From RYN-133 sp963754285 (lineage in GTDB: Bacteria; Actinomycetota; Actinomycetes; Mycobacteriales; Jatrophihabitantaceae): DNA of 64,000 nucleotides. The stretch is taken from assembly GCA_963754285.1 (NCBI GenBank), contig CAVWFN010000007.1, forward strand, positions 496,001-560,000, read 5' to 3'. A model generated the notes under the pieces. The model was not told the origin of the DNA, did not search any database, and saw only the letters and a program-made list of their open reading frames with translations. Within the stretch, counting starts at the first letter, position 1. Each line of letters opens with the position of its first letter. Both the position numbers and the translations under genes were made by a program. Positions 26,246-34,831 of this stretch are shown here, piece after piece.

Positions 26246-26776
26246 ATGACGGCCACGTTGATGCTGACGGTGGGTTTGCCGGGATGTGGCAAGACAACTG
26301 CTGCGCGCAAGTTCGAGCTCGAGCACGACGCACTCCGACTGACCAAGGACGAGTGGATGAAGGCTCTCTACGGCTCGGAGAACCCCTCATCGGCCAGTGA
26401 TGTCATCGAGGGACGACTCATCGGAATCGCGCTGCGCGCAGTGAGTCTGGGCATCAACGTCGTCCTCGATTTCGGGCTCTGGAGCCGCGACGAAAGATCG
26501 GCTCTGCGCGACGCCGGCCACCGCGCCGGGGCATCGGTCATGATGTGGTTCGCCCCCATCACCATCCAGGAGCAACGACGACGCCACGACCTGCGTATTG
26601 CCGAGGAACCTGATTCGACGTGGCCCATGTCCGACGAGGAGTTGGCGACCTGGACAGCCTCGTTCGACGTTCCGACTCCCGGCGAGATCGACGGCACCGA
26701 GGCGATCGATCCCCCGCCGGCCGAGTTCGCTTCGTGGGCCGAATGGATGCAGCACCGGTGGCCGGCGAACTTGTGA
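26246..26776 (+). CDS. P-loop kinase-like ATP-binding protein
   Basis: 176 residues. Walker A is GLPGCGKTT (residues 9-17). The next conserved elements, LTKDEWMKALYG (substrate Asp) and GINVVLDFGLWSRDERSALRDAGHRAGASVMMWF (Walker-B-like Asp), are those of small AAA_33/zeta-toxin-like or chloramphenicol-phosphotransferase-like kinases. A lid arginine region follows (EQRRRHDLR). The substrate is unknown; no antitoxin-like gene is next to it, so a toxin role is not supported. It converges on aguA with 32 bases between. Confidence 0.8.
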   Translation: MTATLMLTVGLPGCGKTTAARKFELEHDALRLTKDEWMKALYGSENPSSASDVIEGRLIGIALRAVSLGINVVLDFGLWSRDERSALRDAGHRAGASVMMWFAPITIQEQRRRHDLRIAEEPDSTWPMSDEELATWTASFDVPTPGEIDGTEAIDPPPAEFASWAEWMQHRWPANL

Positions 26777-26808
26777 TGTGCGCACCGCGCCAGTTCTCAG
26801 TCAGATGC

Positions 26809-27852
26809 TCACATGCGACCGTGCGCAGATAGTGGGGCCGGCTGTTGCTGAGTGATGCAATGGATGCCGCCGCCGAGGTCGAAGATCGGGCGTGCATCGA
26901 CGGCCACGATCTCGCGTCCGGGATAGGCATCGCGCAGGATGGCGACGGCTTCGCTGTCATTGGGGTCGTCGAACGCGCAGGCGATGACGGCGCCGTTCAC
27001 GAGGACGTGATTGACGTAGCTGAAATCGACGAATCCGTCCGCGTCACTGAGCACGCGCGGAGCGGGCAGTTCGACGATCTCGAACGGATCGCCGTGCGCA
27101 TCGTGGGCGTCTTCGAAAAGCTTGCGGAGTTGGGCGGTCACGGCGTGGTCAGGGTGCGCCGGGTCGCGTTGGTCGTGTAGCAACAGCCGGCGCGGTGACG
27201 GAATGGTGGCGACGATGTCCACGTGGCCGCGCGTCCCGAGTTCGGCCGAGTCACGGGTCAGACCACGCGGCAGCCAGATGACGTTGGTCGCGCCGATCGT
27301 GCGTGCGAGCTCGGCCTCGACCTCGGCCTTGGTGACGCCGGGATTGCGATCCGGGTCGAGCTGGACGGTCTCGGTGACCAGAACCGTGCCGAGCCCGTCG
27401 ACATGAATCCCACCGCCTTCGTTGACCAACGCCGAGTCGACTCGTTCCGCGCCGGCCCAGTCGGCTATCGCCGGGGCGAGCGTGCTGTCCCGTTCCCAGC
27501 TCGCCCACTCCTGTTGTCCCCAGCCGTTGAAGGTCCACGTCACGGCGCCGAGACGTCCGTCGGAGCCGTGGACGAAGGTCGGACCGGCATCGCGGACCCA
27601 CGCGTCGTCGATCTCGCGGACCCGGATGTCGATCGCACTGCTGAGGTGGTGGCGAGCGACGTCGACGGCCGTTGGGTCTACCACCATGCTCACCGGTTGG
27701 TAGCCGGCCGCCGCGTTCGCGACCGCCGACCACGACCGGCGTGCGATGTCGGCTGATTCCGCGGTGTCGCCCAACACGTATCCACGGGACGGCCAGCTCA
27801 TCCACAACCGTTCTTGCAGACATCCTTCGGCCGGCATCACCCAGCTGCTCAC
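26809..27852 (-). CDS. aguA: Agmatine deiminase
   Basis: 347 residues. Converts agmatine to N-carbamoylputrescine plus ammonia. Family residues are visible: ERLWMSWPSR near the start, REIDDAWVRDAGPTFV (substrate-binding), NEGGGIHVDGLGTVLVTE (catalytic Glu and His), TRGHVDIVATI, and the C-terminal GGGIHCITQQQP with the catalytic Cys. The GTG start at 27852 overlaps the stop of aguB by four bases (GTGA), so the two enzymes of the agmatine route are translationally coupled. Arginine decarboxylase is not in the window. Confidence 0.9.
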   Translation of the reverse strand: MSSWVMPAEGCLQERLWMSWPSRGYVLGDTAESADIARRSWSAVANAAAGYQPVSMVVDPTAVDVARHHLSSAIDIRVREIDDAWVRDAGPTFVHGSDGRLGAVTWTFNGWGQQEWASWERDSTLAPAIADWAGAERVDSALVNEGGGIHVDGLGTVLVTETVQLDPDRNPGVTKAEVEAELARTIGATNVIWLPRGLTRDSAELGTRGHVDIVATIPSPRRLLLHDQRDPAHPDHAVTAQLRKLFEDAHDAHGDPFEIVELPAPRVLSDADGFVDFSYVNHVLVNGAVIACAFDDPNDSEAVAILRDAYPGREIVAVDARPIFDLGGGIHCITQQQPAPLSAHGRM

Positions 27853-28829
27853 CGGCGCGCACCGTACGGGTGCTCGGGATCGACCGGCCGGGTCAACGAA
27901 CCGTACGTGTCGGGTCGTCGGGTACGAAGGAACGGGAACAGGTCGAGCCAGTCCTCACGCTGCGCGAGGTCGAGATCGGTGACGAGCACGCACGGTTCGT
28001 CACGGGGAGCCTGGACCAGAATGCGGCCGTAGGGATCCGACACGAATGACGAGCCGTAGAAAACATTGCCGGGGGTTCCGTCGGGTTTCGTCTCGGTGCC
28101 GGTGCGGTTCGGCACGACCATGAACAGACCGTTCGCAATGCCGTTGCCCACGATCACTTGTTGCCACAGCGGCTGGGTGTCGAAGTCCGGGTGATCAGGT
28201 TCAGAGCCGATCGCAGTCGGATACACCACGACATTCGCACCGGCCAGCGAATAGGCTCTGGCCACTTCGGGGAACCACTCGTCCCAACACGTGGGCAGAC
28301 CGAGCTGCAGCCCGGCTACCTCGTGAACCGGATACGGGTCATCGGCCGGCCCGGCGCGGAAGTAATGGTCCTCGAAGTAGCCGGCAGTCACGGGGATGTG
28401 CAACTTGTTCGTGTGGGCCACGACTTGCCCATCGGGCGTGACGATCACCGCCGTGTTCAAACCCAACCCGTCCGCGCCCGGTGCCTGACGAAACACCGAG
28501 GTGTGCACGGGCACACCAGTGCGCGCGGCCGCAGCCCGCGCGAACGCCAGCGTCGGGCCGGATTCGAGATCTTCTGCGAGAGCGGTCGCGTCGCCCTCAG
28601 GCAGGACGTCGGCCGGGTAGCGCAACAAGGTCACCTCCGGCAGGAACACGATCTGTGCGCCGGCCTCGACCGCTGCGTCGACCGCTGCATCCAACCAGGC
28701 GACAAGTCCCTCCGGCGACCATGCATGCTGCACCACTCCGATCCGCACCGGAGCGATCGAGGACGGATGCACGCGGGCCAGCGATGGTGGTGGCACCGGT
28801 GGGCCGGTGATCACGCGGATCGGCGACAT
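27849..28829 (-). CDS. aguB: N-carbamoylputrescine amidase (nitrilase superfamily)
   Basis: 326 residues from the ATG at 28829. Hydrolyses N-carbamoylputrescine to putrescine, CO2 and ammonia. The Glu-Lys-Cys triad of the nitrilase superfamily is visible: IVFLPEVTLL (Glu near residue 65), HTNKLHIPVTAGYFEDHYF (Lys) and GLPTCWDEWFPEVARAYSLAGANVVVYPTAIG (Cys). The CWDEWFPE motif and the following aguA gene support the specific name over other amidases. It is longer than the ~290 residues usual for AguB because of a ~20-residue N-terminal lead. Confidence 0.88.
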   Translation of the reverse strand: MSPIRVITGPPVPPPSLARVHPSSIAPVRIGVVQHAWSPEGLVAWLDAAVDAAVEAGAQIVFLPEVTLLRYPADVLPEGDATALAEDLESGPTLAFARAAAARTGVPVHTSVFRQAPGADGLGLNTAVIVTPDGQVVAHTNKLHIPVTAGYFEDHYFRAGPADDPYPVHEVAGLQLGLPTCWDEWFPEVARAYSLAGANVVVYPTAIGSEPDHPDFDTQPLWQQVIVGNGIANGLFMVVPNRTGTETKPDGTPGNVFYGSSFVSDPYGRILVQAPRDEPCVLVTDLDLAQREDWLDLFPFLRTRRPDTYGSLTRPVDPEHPYGARR

Positions 28830-28971
28830 GTACCCAGCATCCCAGGAGTCGACCAGCGTGGATCCGGGACTGCGCCGAAGTGGGGCCACGACTCGCCACG
28901 ATCATGACCCGCCACGCCGCGGTCGCCGCGACTCGCGCGCGCCGAGCCGGCCGGGTGATTACCGTGGACGT
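28830..28971. promoter_or_regulatory. Divergent promoter region aguBA / DUF2218
   Basis: 142 bases between outward-facing starts at 28829 and 28972. Repeated GCCACG- and GACTCGCC-type words around 28885-28930 make it locally repetitive, but no clean palindrome was found. Confidence 0.35.
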
Positions 28972-29319
28972 ATGCCGATCAGCACAGCGTCCGTCGCCAC
29001 TGACCGTCCGGGCCGATATGCCAAGCAACTCGCGTCGCACCTGTCGCGCCGCGTGACCACGTCGTGGGACGACGACAGCGGACGGGGCTGGGTCGAGCTC
29101 GGCGACGGCCGCGCCGACCTGACCGCCGTCGACGGCGCGCTGGACATGCGCATCGAGTCGAACGACGCAGGCGACATCGCTCGCTTCGAGGACGTGCTCG
29201 GTCGCCACCTCGTCCGGTTCGGCAAGAAGGACGAGCTGATCGTGCAGTGGACACGCGACGACGGCACGCCCGGCACGTCCTACCGGAACGACTCAGACGA
29301 AACCATCGGCGAGCACTGA
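28972..29319 (+). CDS. DUF2218 protein
   Basis: 115 residues from the ATG at 28972. The pattern RPGRYAKQLASHLSRRVTTSWDDDSGRGWVEL, then LRM-like DMRIESNDAGDIARFEDVLGRHLVRFGKKDELIVQW, matches DUF2218, a small soluble family. In many bacteria such genes lie beside siderophore or iron genes; no such neighbour is seen here. Function unknown. It converges on the secreted-protein gene ending at 29340. Confidence 0.8.
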   Translation: MPISTASVATDRPGRYAKQLASHLSRRVTTSWDDDSGRGWVELGDGRADLTAVDGALDMRIESNDAGDIARFEDVLGRHLVRFGKKDELIVQWTRDDGTPGTSYRNDSDETIGEH

Positions 29320-29339
29320 CTCGTTGCCGTTGCTGCAGA

Positions 29340-29903
29340 TCAGGACTTGAAGAAGACCGTGGTGCTCCCGGTACCGAGGTCCGAGTTGTTGCCGAAGGTC
29401 TGCACGTTGAACGTGTTGTCGAGCGCGCGAGTGAGGGCCCCGGTCAGTTTCACCGTGTAGCCGCCGTACTGGACCTTGCCCGGGCCGCCGCTGCCCGAGT
29501 TGGGGTCGCCGAGGATGAAGACGTCGATGTTGCCGTGCCCGGTGACATCGGCAGTCGCGCGGTGGCTCGAGGTGCTCATCACGATATGGGTGATCGACAC
29601 GCTGTGGCCGGCCTTCGTGTACTTGAAACCGCCGCCCAGCTTGGTCGTGTAGTTCGGCGGGTTCGCCGTTCCGCCGTTCACGGGCAGACGCAGAGTGCCC
29701 TTGCGCAACGTCGCTGCGGCGATCGGGCTCAGCGTGATGCCGTGCCCGTGCTCGACCTGCACGGTGTGCGCGTTCAGCGCGATCGAGACGTTGCCGCCAG
29801 TGATGGCTGTGCCGGCAGCGAACGCCGGCGAGGTGAGCGCAGCGCCGGCCAGTACCGCGGAGGCGGTGGTGGCGACGGCGAGCAGGCGCAGACGAGTATT
29901 CAT
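29340..29903 (-). CDS. Secreted protein of unknown function
   Basis: 187 residues from the ATG at 29903, which places a signal peptide (LRLLAVATTASAVLAGAALTSPAFAA) at the N-terminus. The mature part is a single beta-rich domain: ITGGNVSIALNAHTVQVEHG, LRLPVNGGTANPPNYTTKLGGG, VSITHIVMSTSSHRATADVTG and VQYGGYTVKLTGALTRALDNTF. It contains no cysteine and no anchor. The layout faintly recalls HtaA-like exported haem-binding domains, but the key motifs are not convincing, so I do not assign it. Confidence 0.65.
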   Translation of the reverse strand: MNTRLRLLAVATTASAVLAGAALTSPAFAAGTAITGGNVSIALNAHTVQVEHGHGITLSPIAAATLRKGTLRLPVNGGTANPPNYTTKLGGGFKYTKAGHSVSITHIVMSTSSHRATADVTGHGNIDVFILGDPNSGSGGPGKVQYGGYTVKLTGALTRALDNTFNVQTFGNNSDLGTGSTTVFFKS

Positions 29904-30031
29904 GCGGGGACTCCAGCGGGGGTTGATGGACGCCAGCGGAGTCGCCCGCGCCGAATTCACCTGAACTTAACACATCAAGATCACCAGGTCGAGCTGGGAA
30001 CAGCCACCGGTCCTCCGCGGGTTGACCGAGG
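29904..30031. promoter_or_regulatory. Divergent promoter region
   Basis: 128 bases between starts at 29903 (minus) and 30032 (plus). A small AT-richer patch (about 29955-29985, with AACTTAACACATCAAGATC) is a likely promoter core. Confidence 0.35.
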
Positions 30032-31045
30032 GTGAGCCTGCTTCCCGACCTGCCCATTTCCGTGCTCGACCTCGTCCCTGTCGGCGAGGGCGTCGATCCG
30101 TCCGAGTCGGTGGCGGCGAGTCTCGAGCTCGCGCGCCGGGCCGACGAGCTCGGCTTCACCCGCTACTGGCTCGCCGAGCACCACAACATGCCCGGCATTG
30201 CGAGTTCCGCGCCGGCCGTGATGATCAGCGCGATCGCAGCCGCGACGAAACGGATCCGCGTCGGGTCGGGCGGTGTGATGCTGCCCAACCACGCTCCGCT
30301 CGTGGTCGCCGAGCAGTTCGGCACGCTCGCATCGCTGTATCCCGGACGCATCGACCTCGGTCTCGGCCGCGCACCCGGCACCGACCAGTTCACGGCGCGT
30401 GCGTTGCGGCGCGAGGCGACGCCGAGCGCCGACGACTTCCCCGACCAACTCGGTGAGCTCGGCTGCTTCCTGGCAGGCGAATGGCCCGAGGGGCATCCCT
30501 ACGGCAACATCCGCGCCGTCCCGCACGCCGGTCAGCAGCCCGTGATCTGGCTGCTCGGCTCGTCGCTCTACAGCGCTGAGCTGGCCGGTCTGCTCGGCAT
30601 GCCGTTTGCATTCGCGCATCACTTCAGCTCGGCGAACACGCTTCCGGCCCTTCAGCGCTACCGCGAGGCATTCCGTCCGGTCGGCGACCTCGACGCACCG
30701 CACGCGATGGTCACGGTGAACGTGCTGTGCGCGGCGACCGATGCCGAAGCCGACCGGATCGCGCTGCCGTCGGCGCTGTCGTTCCTGCGCCTGCGGCAGG
30801 GCCATCCGGGTGCACTGCCGTCGCCGGAAACTGCCGCCGCGCACCCGTGGACCGACGTCGAGCTCGGCTTCGTCGCGCAGCGCCGTGAGGGTCAGGCGAT
30901 CGGCAGTCCCGAGACGGTCGAGAAGCAGTTGGCGGCCGTTCTCGAGGCAACCCGCGCGGACGAACTCATGATCACCACGATGGCGCACGACCCCGCCGAC
31001 CGGCTGCGGTCGACCGAACTCGTCCGCGAGCTGATCGGTTCCTGA
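30032..31045 (+). CDS. LLM-class flavin-dependent oxidoreductase
   Basis: 337 residues, GTG start. Bacterial-luciferase-like TIM barrel: PISVLDLVPVGEG near the start, LARRADELGFTRYWLAEHHNMPGIASSAP (conserved AEHH), RIRVGSGGVMLPNHAPLVVAEQFGTLASLYPGRIDLGLGRAPGTD, and GSPETVEKQLAAVLEATRADELMITTM near the end. This is the YhbW-like subgroup, using FMN. The substrate is unknown. It is followed by the GH3 gene on the same strand 46 bases later. Confidence 0.88.
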   Translation: MSLLPDLPISVLDLVPVGEGVDPSESVAASLELARRADELGFTRYWLAEHHNMPGIASSAPAVMISAIAAATKRIRVGSGGVMLPNHAPLVVAEQFGTLASLYPGRIDLGLGRAPGTDQFTARALRREATPSADDFPDQLGELGCFLAGEWPEGHPYGNIRAVPHAGQQPVIWLLGSSLYSAELAGLLGMPFAFAHHFSSANTLPALQRYREAFRPVGDLDAPHAMVTVNVLCAATDAEADRIALPSALSFLRLRQGHPGALPSPETAAAHPWTDVELGFVAQRREGQAIGSPETVEKQLAAVLEATRADELMITTMAHDPADRLRSTELVRELIGS

Positions 31046-31091
31046 GCGACGCGTGCAACCGCCGGGCACGCAAATGCGTCAGGATGGCGTG

Positions 31092-32315
31092 ATGCGTCGG
31101 ACTGCAGTGCTGGCCTGTGTGAGCGCCCTGGTCGCGACCGCGGCGTGCACGTCGTCGGCCGCGGTCGATTCGCCGGCGCGTCCGCGACACCAGCGCACGA
31201 CCAGTGACGGGGCGGCGCCGCGTTCGTCGACGAAGTCGACGGCACGCAATTCGACGACCGCTACTTCTGCGCCCCAGGCCGCCGCTGGTCCGGCCCAACG
31301 GGCCCTGAACCGGATGAGCCTGGCCCAACGTGTCGGACAACTGCTCATGGTCGACTGCCCGAGCTCGGGCGTGTCGAGCAGCACGATCACCTCGCTGCGC
31401 ACCTATCACGCCGGTTCGATAATCCTCGACGGCAACAACACCCAGGGAGTCACGCACATCCGGGGGGTCACGTCGAAGCTGCAGTCTCTTGCTGAGCGGC
31501 AGGTGCACCTGTTCATCGCGACTGACCAGGAGGGTGGGCTCGTCCAGCGGCTCAAGGGACCCGGGTTCACCACGATCCCGAGCGCAGTTCAGCAAGGAAC
31601 GCAGTCTGCGTCCGCTGTGCAATCCTTCGCTCGTCAGTGGGGCAGCGAACTTCGCTCTGCCGGGGTCAATCTCGATCTCGCGCCGGTGCTCGACACCGTC
31701 CCGCCCGGCGACAACAACAACCCGCCGATCGGTGACCTCGACCGCGAGTACGGACGCACTCCGAGCCGCGTGGCGAGTCGCGGCGTCGCGGTCGCGAACG
31801 GACTCAAGGCCGCGGGCATCGACACCACGGTGAAGCACTTCCCCGGCCTCGGCCGGGTCACCGGCAACACCGACACGACCAGCGGCGTCACCGACAGGGT
31901 GACCACTCGCCACGACCCGTATCTGCAGCCGTTCGCTTCAGCGGTTCACGCCGGTGTCCCGTTCGTGATGGTGTCGACTGCCGACTACCAGCGCATCGAT
32001 CCCCGCACGCCGGCGGCGTTCTCGCACACGATCGTGACGGACATGCTGCGCGGTGATCTCGGTTTCAAAGGTGTGATCATCACCGACGACATCGGCGCTG
32101 CCGCGCAGGTGGCCAGTGTGCCGCCGGGCATCCGCGCGGTGCGTTTCATTCAAGCGGGCGGGACGATGGTGCTGACCGTTTCGCCGAGCACGGTCGCCAC
32201 GATGGCCACCCGGATGCTCGACCGTGCGCAGAGCAACACGGCGTTCCGTAACCTCGTCAACGCCGCGGCGCTGACCGTGCTGCGCGCCAAGGCCGCGCGC
32301 GGGTTGCTCAACTGA
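31092..32315 (+). CDS. GH3-family glycosidase lipoprotein (NagZ-like)
   Basis: 407 residues from the ATG at 31092. The signal sequence LACVSALVATAAC ends in a lipobox, so the protein is lipid-anchored outside the membrane; a Ser/Thr/Ala-rich linker follows to about residue 75. The GH3 catalytic domain shows LFIATDQEGGLVQRLKGPG, GVNLDLAPVLDTVP, the KHFPGLG-R loop with HxT-like elements, and the nucleophile segment FKGVIITDDIGAAA. Beta-N-acetylhexosaminidases of this group cut GlcNAc from muropeptides or glycans, so cell-wall turnover is the likely role. Confidence 0.88.
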   Translation: MRRTAVLACVSALVATAACTSSAAVDSPARPRHQRTTSDGAAPRSSTKSTARNSTTATSAPQAAAGPAQRALNRMSLAQRVGQLLMVDCPSSGVSSSTITSLRTYHAGSIILDGNNTQGVTHIRGVTSKLQSLAERQVHLFIATDQEGGLVQRLKGPGFTTIPSAVQQGTQSASAVQSFARQWGSELRSAGVNLDLAPVLDTVPPGDNNNPPIGDLDREYGRTPSRVASRGVAVANGLKAAGIDTTVKHFPGLGRVTGNTDTTSGVTDRVTTRHDPYLQPFASAVHAGVPFVMVSTADYQRIDPRTPAAFSHTIVTDMLRGDLGFKGVIITDDIGAAAQVASVPPGIRAVRFIQAGGTMVLTVSPSTVATMATRMLDRAQSNTAFRNLVNAAALTVLRAKAARGLLN

Positions 32316-32327
32316 TTGCTGAGTTGA

Positions 32328-33401
32328 TCAGGCCATCAGCGCTGCGTAACCCGGCTTGATCGTGTCGTTGATGAGATCGAGCCGGTCGTCGAACGGGATG
32401 AACGCGCTCTTCATCGCGTTGACCGTGAACCACTGCAGGTCGCTCCAGTTGTAGCCGAACGCCTCGGCGAGCAGCAGCATCTCGCGCGTCATCGACGTCG
32501 CGCTCATCAACCGGTTGTCGGTGTTCACCGTGACCCGGAAATGTTTCGCGCGCAGCTCGCCGATCGGGTGCTCAGCGATCGACGGGGCCGCGCCGGTCTG
32601 CACGTTCGACGACGGGCACATCTCGAGCGGGATGCGCTTGTCGCGTACGTATTGTGCGAGCCGTCCGAGCGTGCCGTCGTTGTCGATGTCGTCGATGATG
32701 CGCACGCCGTGTCCGAGCCGGTCGGTGCCGCACCACTGGATCGCTTCCCAGATGGACGGCAGGCCGAACGCCTCGCCGGCGTGGATCGTGAAGTGGTAGT
32801 TCTCGCGACGCAGGTACTCGAATGCGTCGAGGTGGCGCGTGGGTGGGAAGCCGGCCTCGGCGCCGGCGATGTCGAAGCCGACGACGCCGCGGTCGCGGTA
32901 GGCGACGGCGAGCTCGGCGATCTCGCGCGAGCGGGCCGCGTGGCGCATGGCGGTCGCGATCGCGCCGACGCGAATCTGGTGTCCGGCCGCGGCTGCGTTT
33001 GCCTCGCCCTCGCGGAAGCCGGCGAGCACCGCGTCGACGACCTGCTCCAGGCTCAGCCCGTCGTCGGTGTGTTGCTCGGGCGCCCAGCGCACCTCGGCGT
33101 AGACGACGCCGTCGGCAGCCAGGTCTTCGGCGCACTCGCGCGCCACGCGGACGAGTCCGTCGTGGGTCTGCATGACGGCAACGGTGTGGACGAACGTTTC
33201 GAGATAGCGCTCGAGCGAGCCGGAGCTCGACGCGTCGTGGAACCACCGCGACAGGCCGGCCTCGTCATCAGCAGGAAGCTCGTGACCGATCTGGCGCGCA
33301 AGTTCGAGCACGGTGCGCGGACGAACACCGCCGTCCAGATGGTCGTGCAAGAGCACCTTGGGAGCGCGGCGGATCGACTCTTCGTTGAGCGGCGTCGGCA
33401 T
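32328..33401 (-). CDS. add: Adenosine deaminase
   Basis: 357 residues. Zinc enzyme turning adenosine or deoxyadenosine into inosine or deoxyinosine. Metal and catalytic residues are visible: LLHDHLDGGVRP (His-x-His), FTIHAGEAFG (His and catalytic Glu), DRLGHGVRI (His), and VTVNTDNRLMS, where the usual Thr-Asp-Asp reads Thr-Asp-Asn. The N-terminus begins MPTPLNEESIRRAPKVLL as in actinobacterial add. It lies downstream of deoA on the same strand, after a palindromic array, completing the nucleoside salvage set. Confidence 0.93.
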   Translation of the reverse strand: MPTPLNEESIRRAPKVLLHDHLDGGVRPRTVLELARQIGHELPADDEAGLSRWFHDASSSGSLERYLETFVHTVAVMQTHDGLVRVARECAEDLAADGVVYAEVRWAPEQHTDDGLSLEQVVDAVLAGFREGEANAAAAGHQIRVGAIATAMRHAARSREIAELAVAYRDRGVVGFDIAGAEAGFPPTRHLDAFEYLRRENYHFTIHAGEAFGLPSIWEAIQWCGTDRLGHGVRIIDDIDNDGTLGRLAQYVRDKRIPLEMCPSSNVQTGAAPSIAEHPIGELRAKHFRVTVNTDNRLMSATSMTREMLLLAEAFGYNWSDLQWFTVNAMKSAFIPFDDRLDLINDTIKPGYAALMA

Positions 33402-33431
33402 GCGCCCACGCTATCGACCCGTCCCGCCCCT

Positions 33432-33504
33432 CCCGCGAGTGGTCACTTATCCCGCGAGTGGTCACTTATAAGTGACCACTCGGCGCGTAAATGACCACTC
33501 GCGG
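33432..33504. repeat. Palindromic array A: four GAGTGGTCACTTA units (+ + - -)
   Basis: Two direct 19-base copies of CCCGCGAGTGGTCACTTAT (33432-33450 and 33451-33469) are followed by two inverted copies. The inner pair makes a perfect 28-base palindrome at 33455-33482. The outer inverted unit (33488-33504) reads, on the minus strand, CCGCGAGTGGTCATTTA, one base different. The same unit builds the array at 57679. It lies between deoA (stop 33554) and add (start 33401). Confidence 0.9.
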
Positions 33505-33522
33505 TGGACGAAACAGGCGAAG

Positions 33523-33558
33523 CGGCGAGTCAGACGGCGGGTCAGGCGGCGGGTCAGG
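33523..33558. repeat. Tandem 12-bp repeat giving three in-frame deoA stop codons
   Basis: Three adjacent 12-base units (CGGCGAGTCAGA, then CGGCGGGTCAGG twice). Read on the minus strand, each has TGA in the deoA frame, so the deoA stop is followed by two back-up in-frame stops 12 and 24 bases later. Probably slippage of the gene end. Confidence 0.7.
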
Positions 33559-34831
33559 CGATGCGGTCGAGGACCAGCGGGACGGGCTGGTGCTGGGCGC
33601 CGACCTCGATGCCGCCGGCCAGCGCGTCTTCGGCGCGGGCGAACAGTGCGGGATCGTCGGCGTAGAGCTCGAGCAACGGCTCGCCGGCGCGGACTTGGTC
33701 GCCGGGCTTGGCGAGCATCACGATGCCGGCGCCGAAGACGACCGGGTCTTCCTTGCGCGCGCGGCCGGCGCCCAGTCGCCAGGCCGCGGTGCCGATCGCG
33801 AGCGCGTCGAGCTTCGTGAGCACGCCCGACGCGGGAGCCGTGACGACGTGCTTCTCGCGCGCCGTCGGCAGCTCGGCATCGGGATCGCCGCCCTGCGCAG
33901 CGATCATGGCGCGCCACGCGTCCATCGCGCGACCGTCGCGCAGCGCATCGGCCGGATCGGTGTCGATGCCTGCGGCACCGAGCATCTCGCGGGCCAGCGC
34001 GACGGTCAGCTCGACGACATCGGACGGCCCGCCACCGGCGAGCACCTCGACCGATTCGGCGACCTCGAGCGCGTTGCCCGCGGTTCGTCCGAGGGGCGTG
34101 TTCATGTCGGTCAGCAGCGCGACCGTGCGCACGCCGTGCGCGTTGCCGAGCCCGACCATCGTGGTCGCGAGCTGGCGCGCACGCTTGGGCGTCTTCATGA
34201 ACGCGCCGGTGCCGACCTTGACATCGAGCACGAGCGCCGCCGACCCTTCGGCGATCTTCTTGCTCATGATCGAACTTGCGATCAGCGGGATCGACTCCAC
34301 CGTGCCCGTGACGTCGCGCAGGGCATAGAGCTTGCGATCGGCCGGGGCGAGCTCGTCGCCGGCCGCACACACGACCGCGCCGACGTCGTTGAGCTGGCGC
34401 ACGAAGTCTGCGTTCGACACGTTCGCACGCCAGCCAGGAATCGACTCGAGCTTGTCGAGCGTGCCGCCGGTGTGGCCCAACCCTCGACCGGACAGCTGCG
34501 GCACGGCCGCGCCGCAGGCCGCGACGAGCGGCGCGAGCGGCAGCGTGATCTTGTCACCCACGCCGCCGGTCGAGTGCTTGTCAGTGGTCGGACGTGCGAC
34601 GCCGGACAGGTCGAGTCGCGTGCCCGACGCGATCATCGCGGCGGTCCAGCGCGCGAGCTCACGGTCGGACAGCCCGTTCAGCAGTACCGCCATCGCAAGC
34701 GCGGACATCTGCTCGTCGGCAACCGCGCCCCGGGTGTACGCGTCGATCACCCAGTCGACCTGCTCGTCGGACAGCTCACCACCGTCGCGCTTGGCGATGA
34801 TGACGTCGACAGCAGAGAACGCTTCGGTCAA
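33554..34831 (-). CDS. deoA: Thymidine phosphorylase
   Basis: 425 residues from a TTG at 34831 that overlaps the cdd stop (TTGA); this gives the expected N-terminus FSAVDVIIAKRDGGELSDEQVDWVIDAYTRG. Splits thymidine or deoxyuridine with phosphate into base and deoxyribose-1-phosphate. Family motifs: KHSTGGVGDK (phosphate loop), SGRGLGHTGGTLDKLESIPG (the family signature), YALRDVTGTVESIPLIASSIMSKK and VLDVKVGTGAFMKT. Coupled to cdd and part of the uptake and salvage operon. After isomerisation to the 5-phosphate (mutase not in the window), its product feeds deoC at 4089. Confidence 0.93.
   Translation of the reverse strand: MTEAFSAVDVIIAKRDGGELSDEQVDWVIDAYTRGAVADEQMSALAMAVLLNGLSDRELARWTAAMIASGTRLDLSGVARPTTDKHSTGGVGDKITLPLAPLVAACGAAVPQLSGRGLGHTGGTLDKLESIPGWRANVSNADFVRQLNDVGAVVCAAGDELAPADRKLYALRDVTGTVESIPLIASSIMSKKIAEGSAALVLDVKVGTGAFMKTPKRARQLATTMVGLGNAHGVRTVALLTDMNTPLGRTAGNALEVAESVEVLAGGGPSDVVELTVALAREMLGAAGIDTDPADALRDGRAMDAWRAMIAAQGGDPDAELPTAREKHVVTAPASGVLTKLDALAIGTAAWRLGAGRARKEDPVVFGAGIVMLAKPGDQVRAGEPLLELYADDPALFARAEDALAGGIEVGAQHQPVPLVLDRIA

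Noticed and set aside
26246..26776. Zeta-toxin of a toxin-antitoxin pair
   Set aside because: The P-loop kinase fold fits, but there is no adjacent small antitoxin gene.
29340..29903. HtaA-like haem-binding protein
   Set aside because: Only general beta-rich resemblance; no conserved haem ligand motif or haem transport genes nearby.
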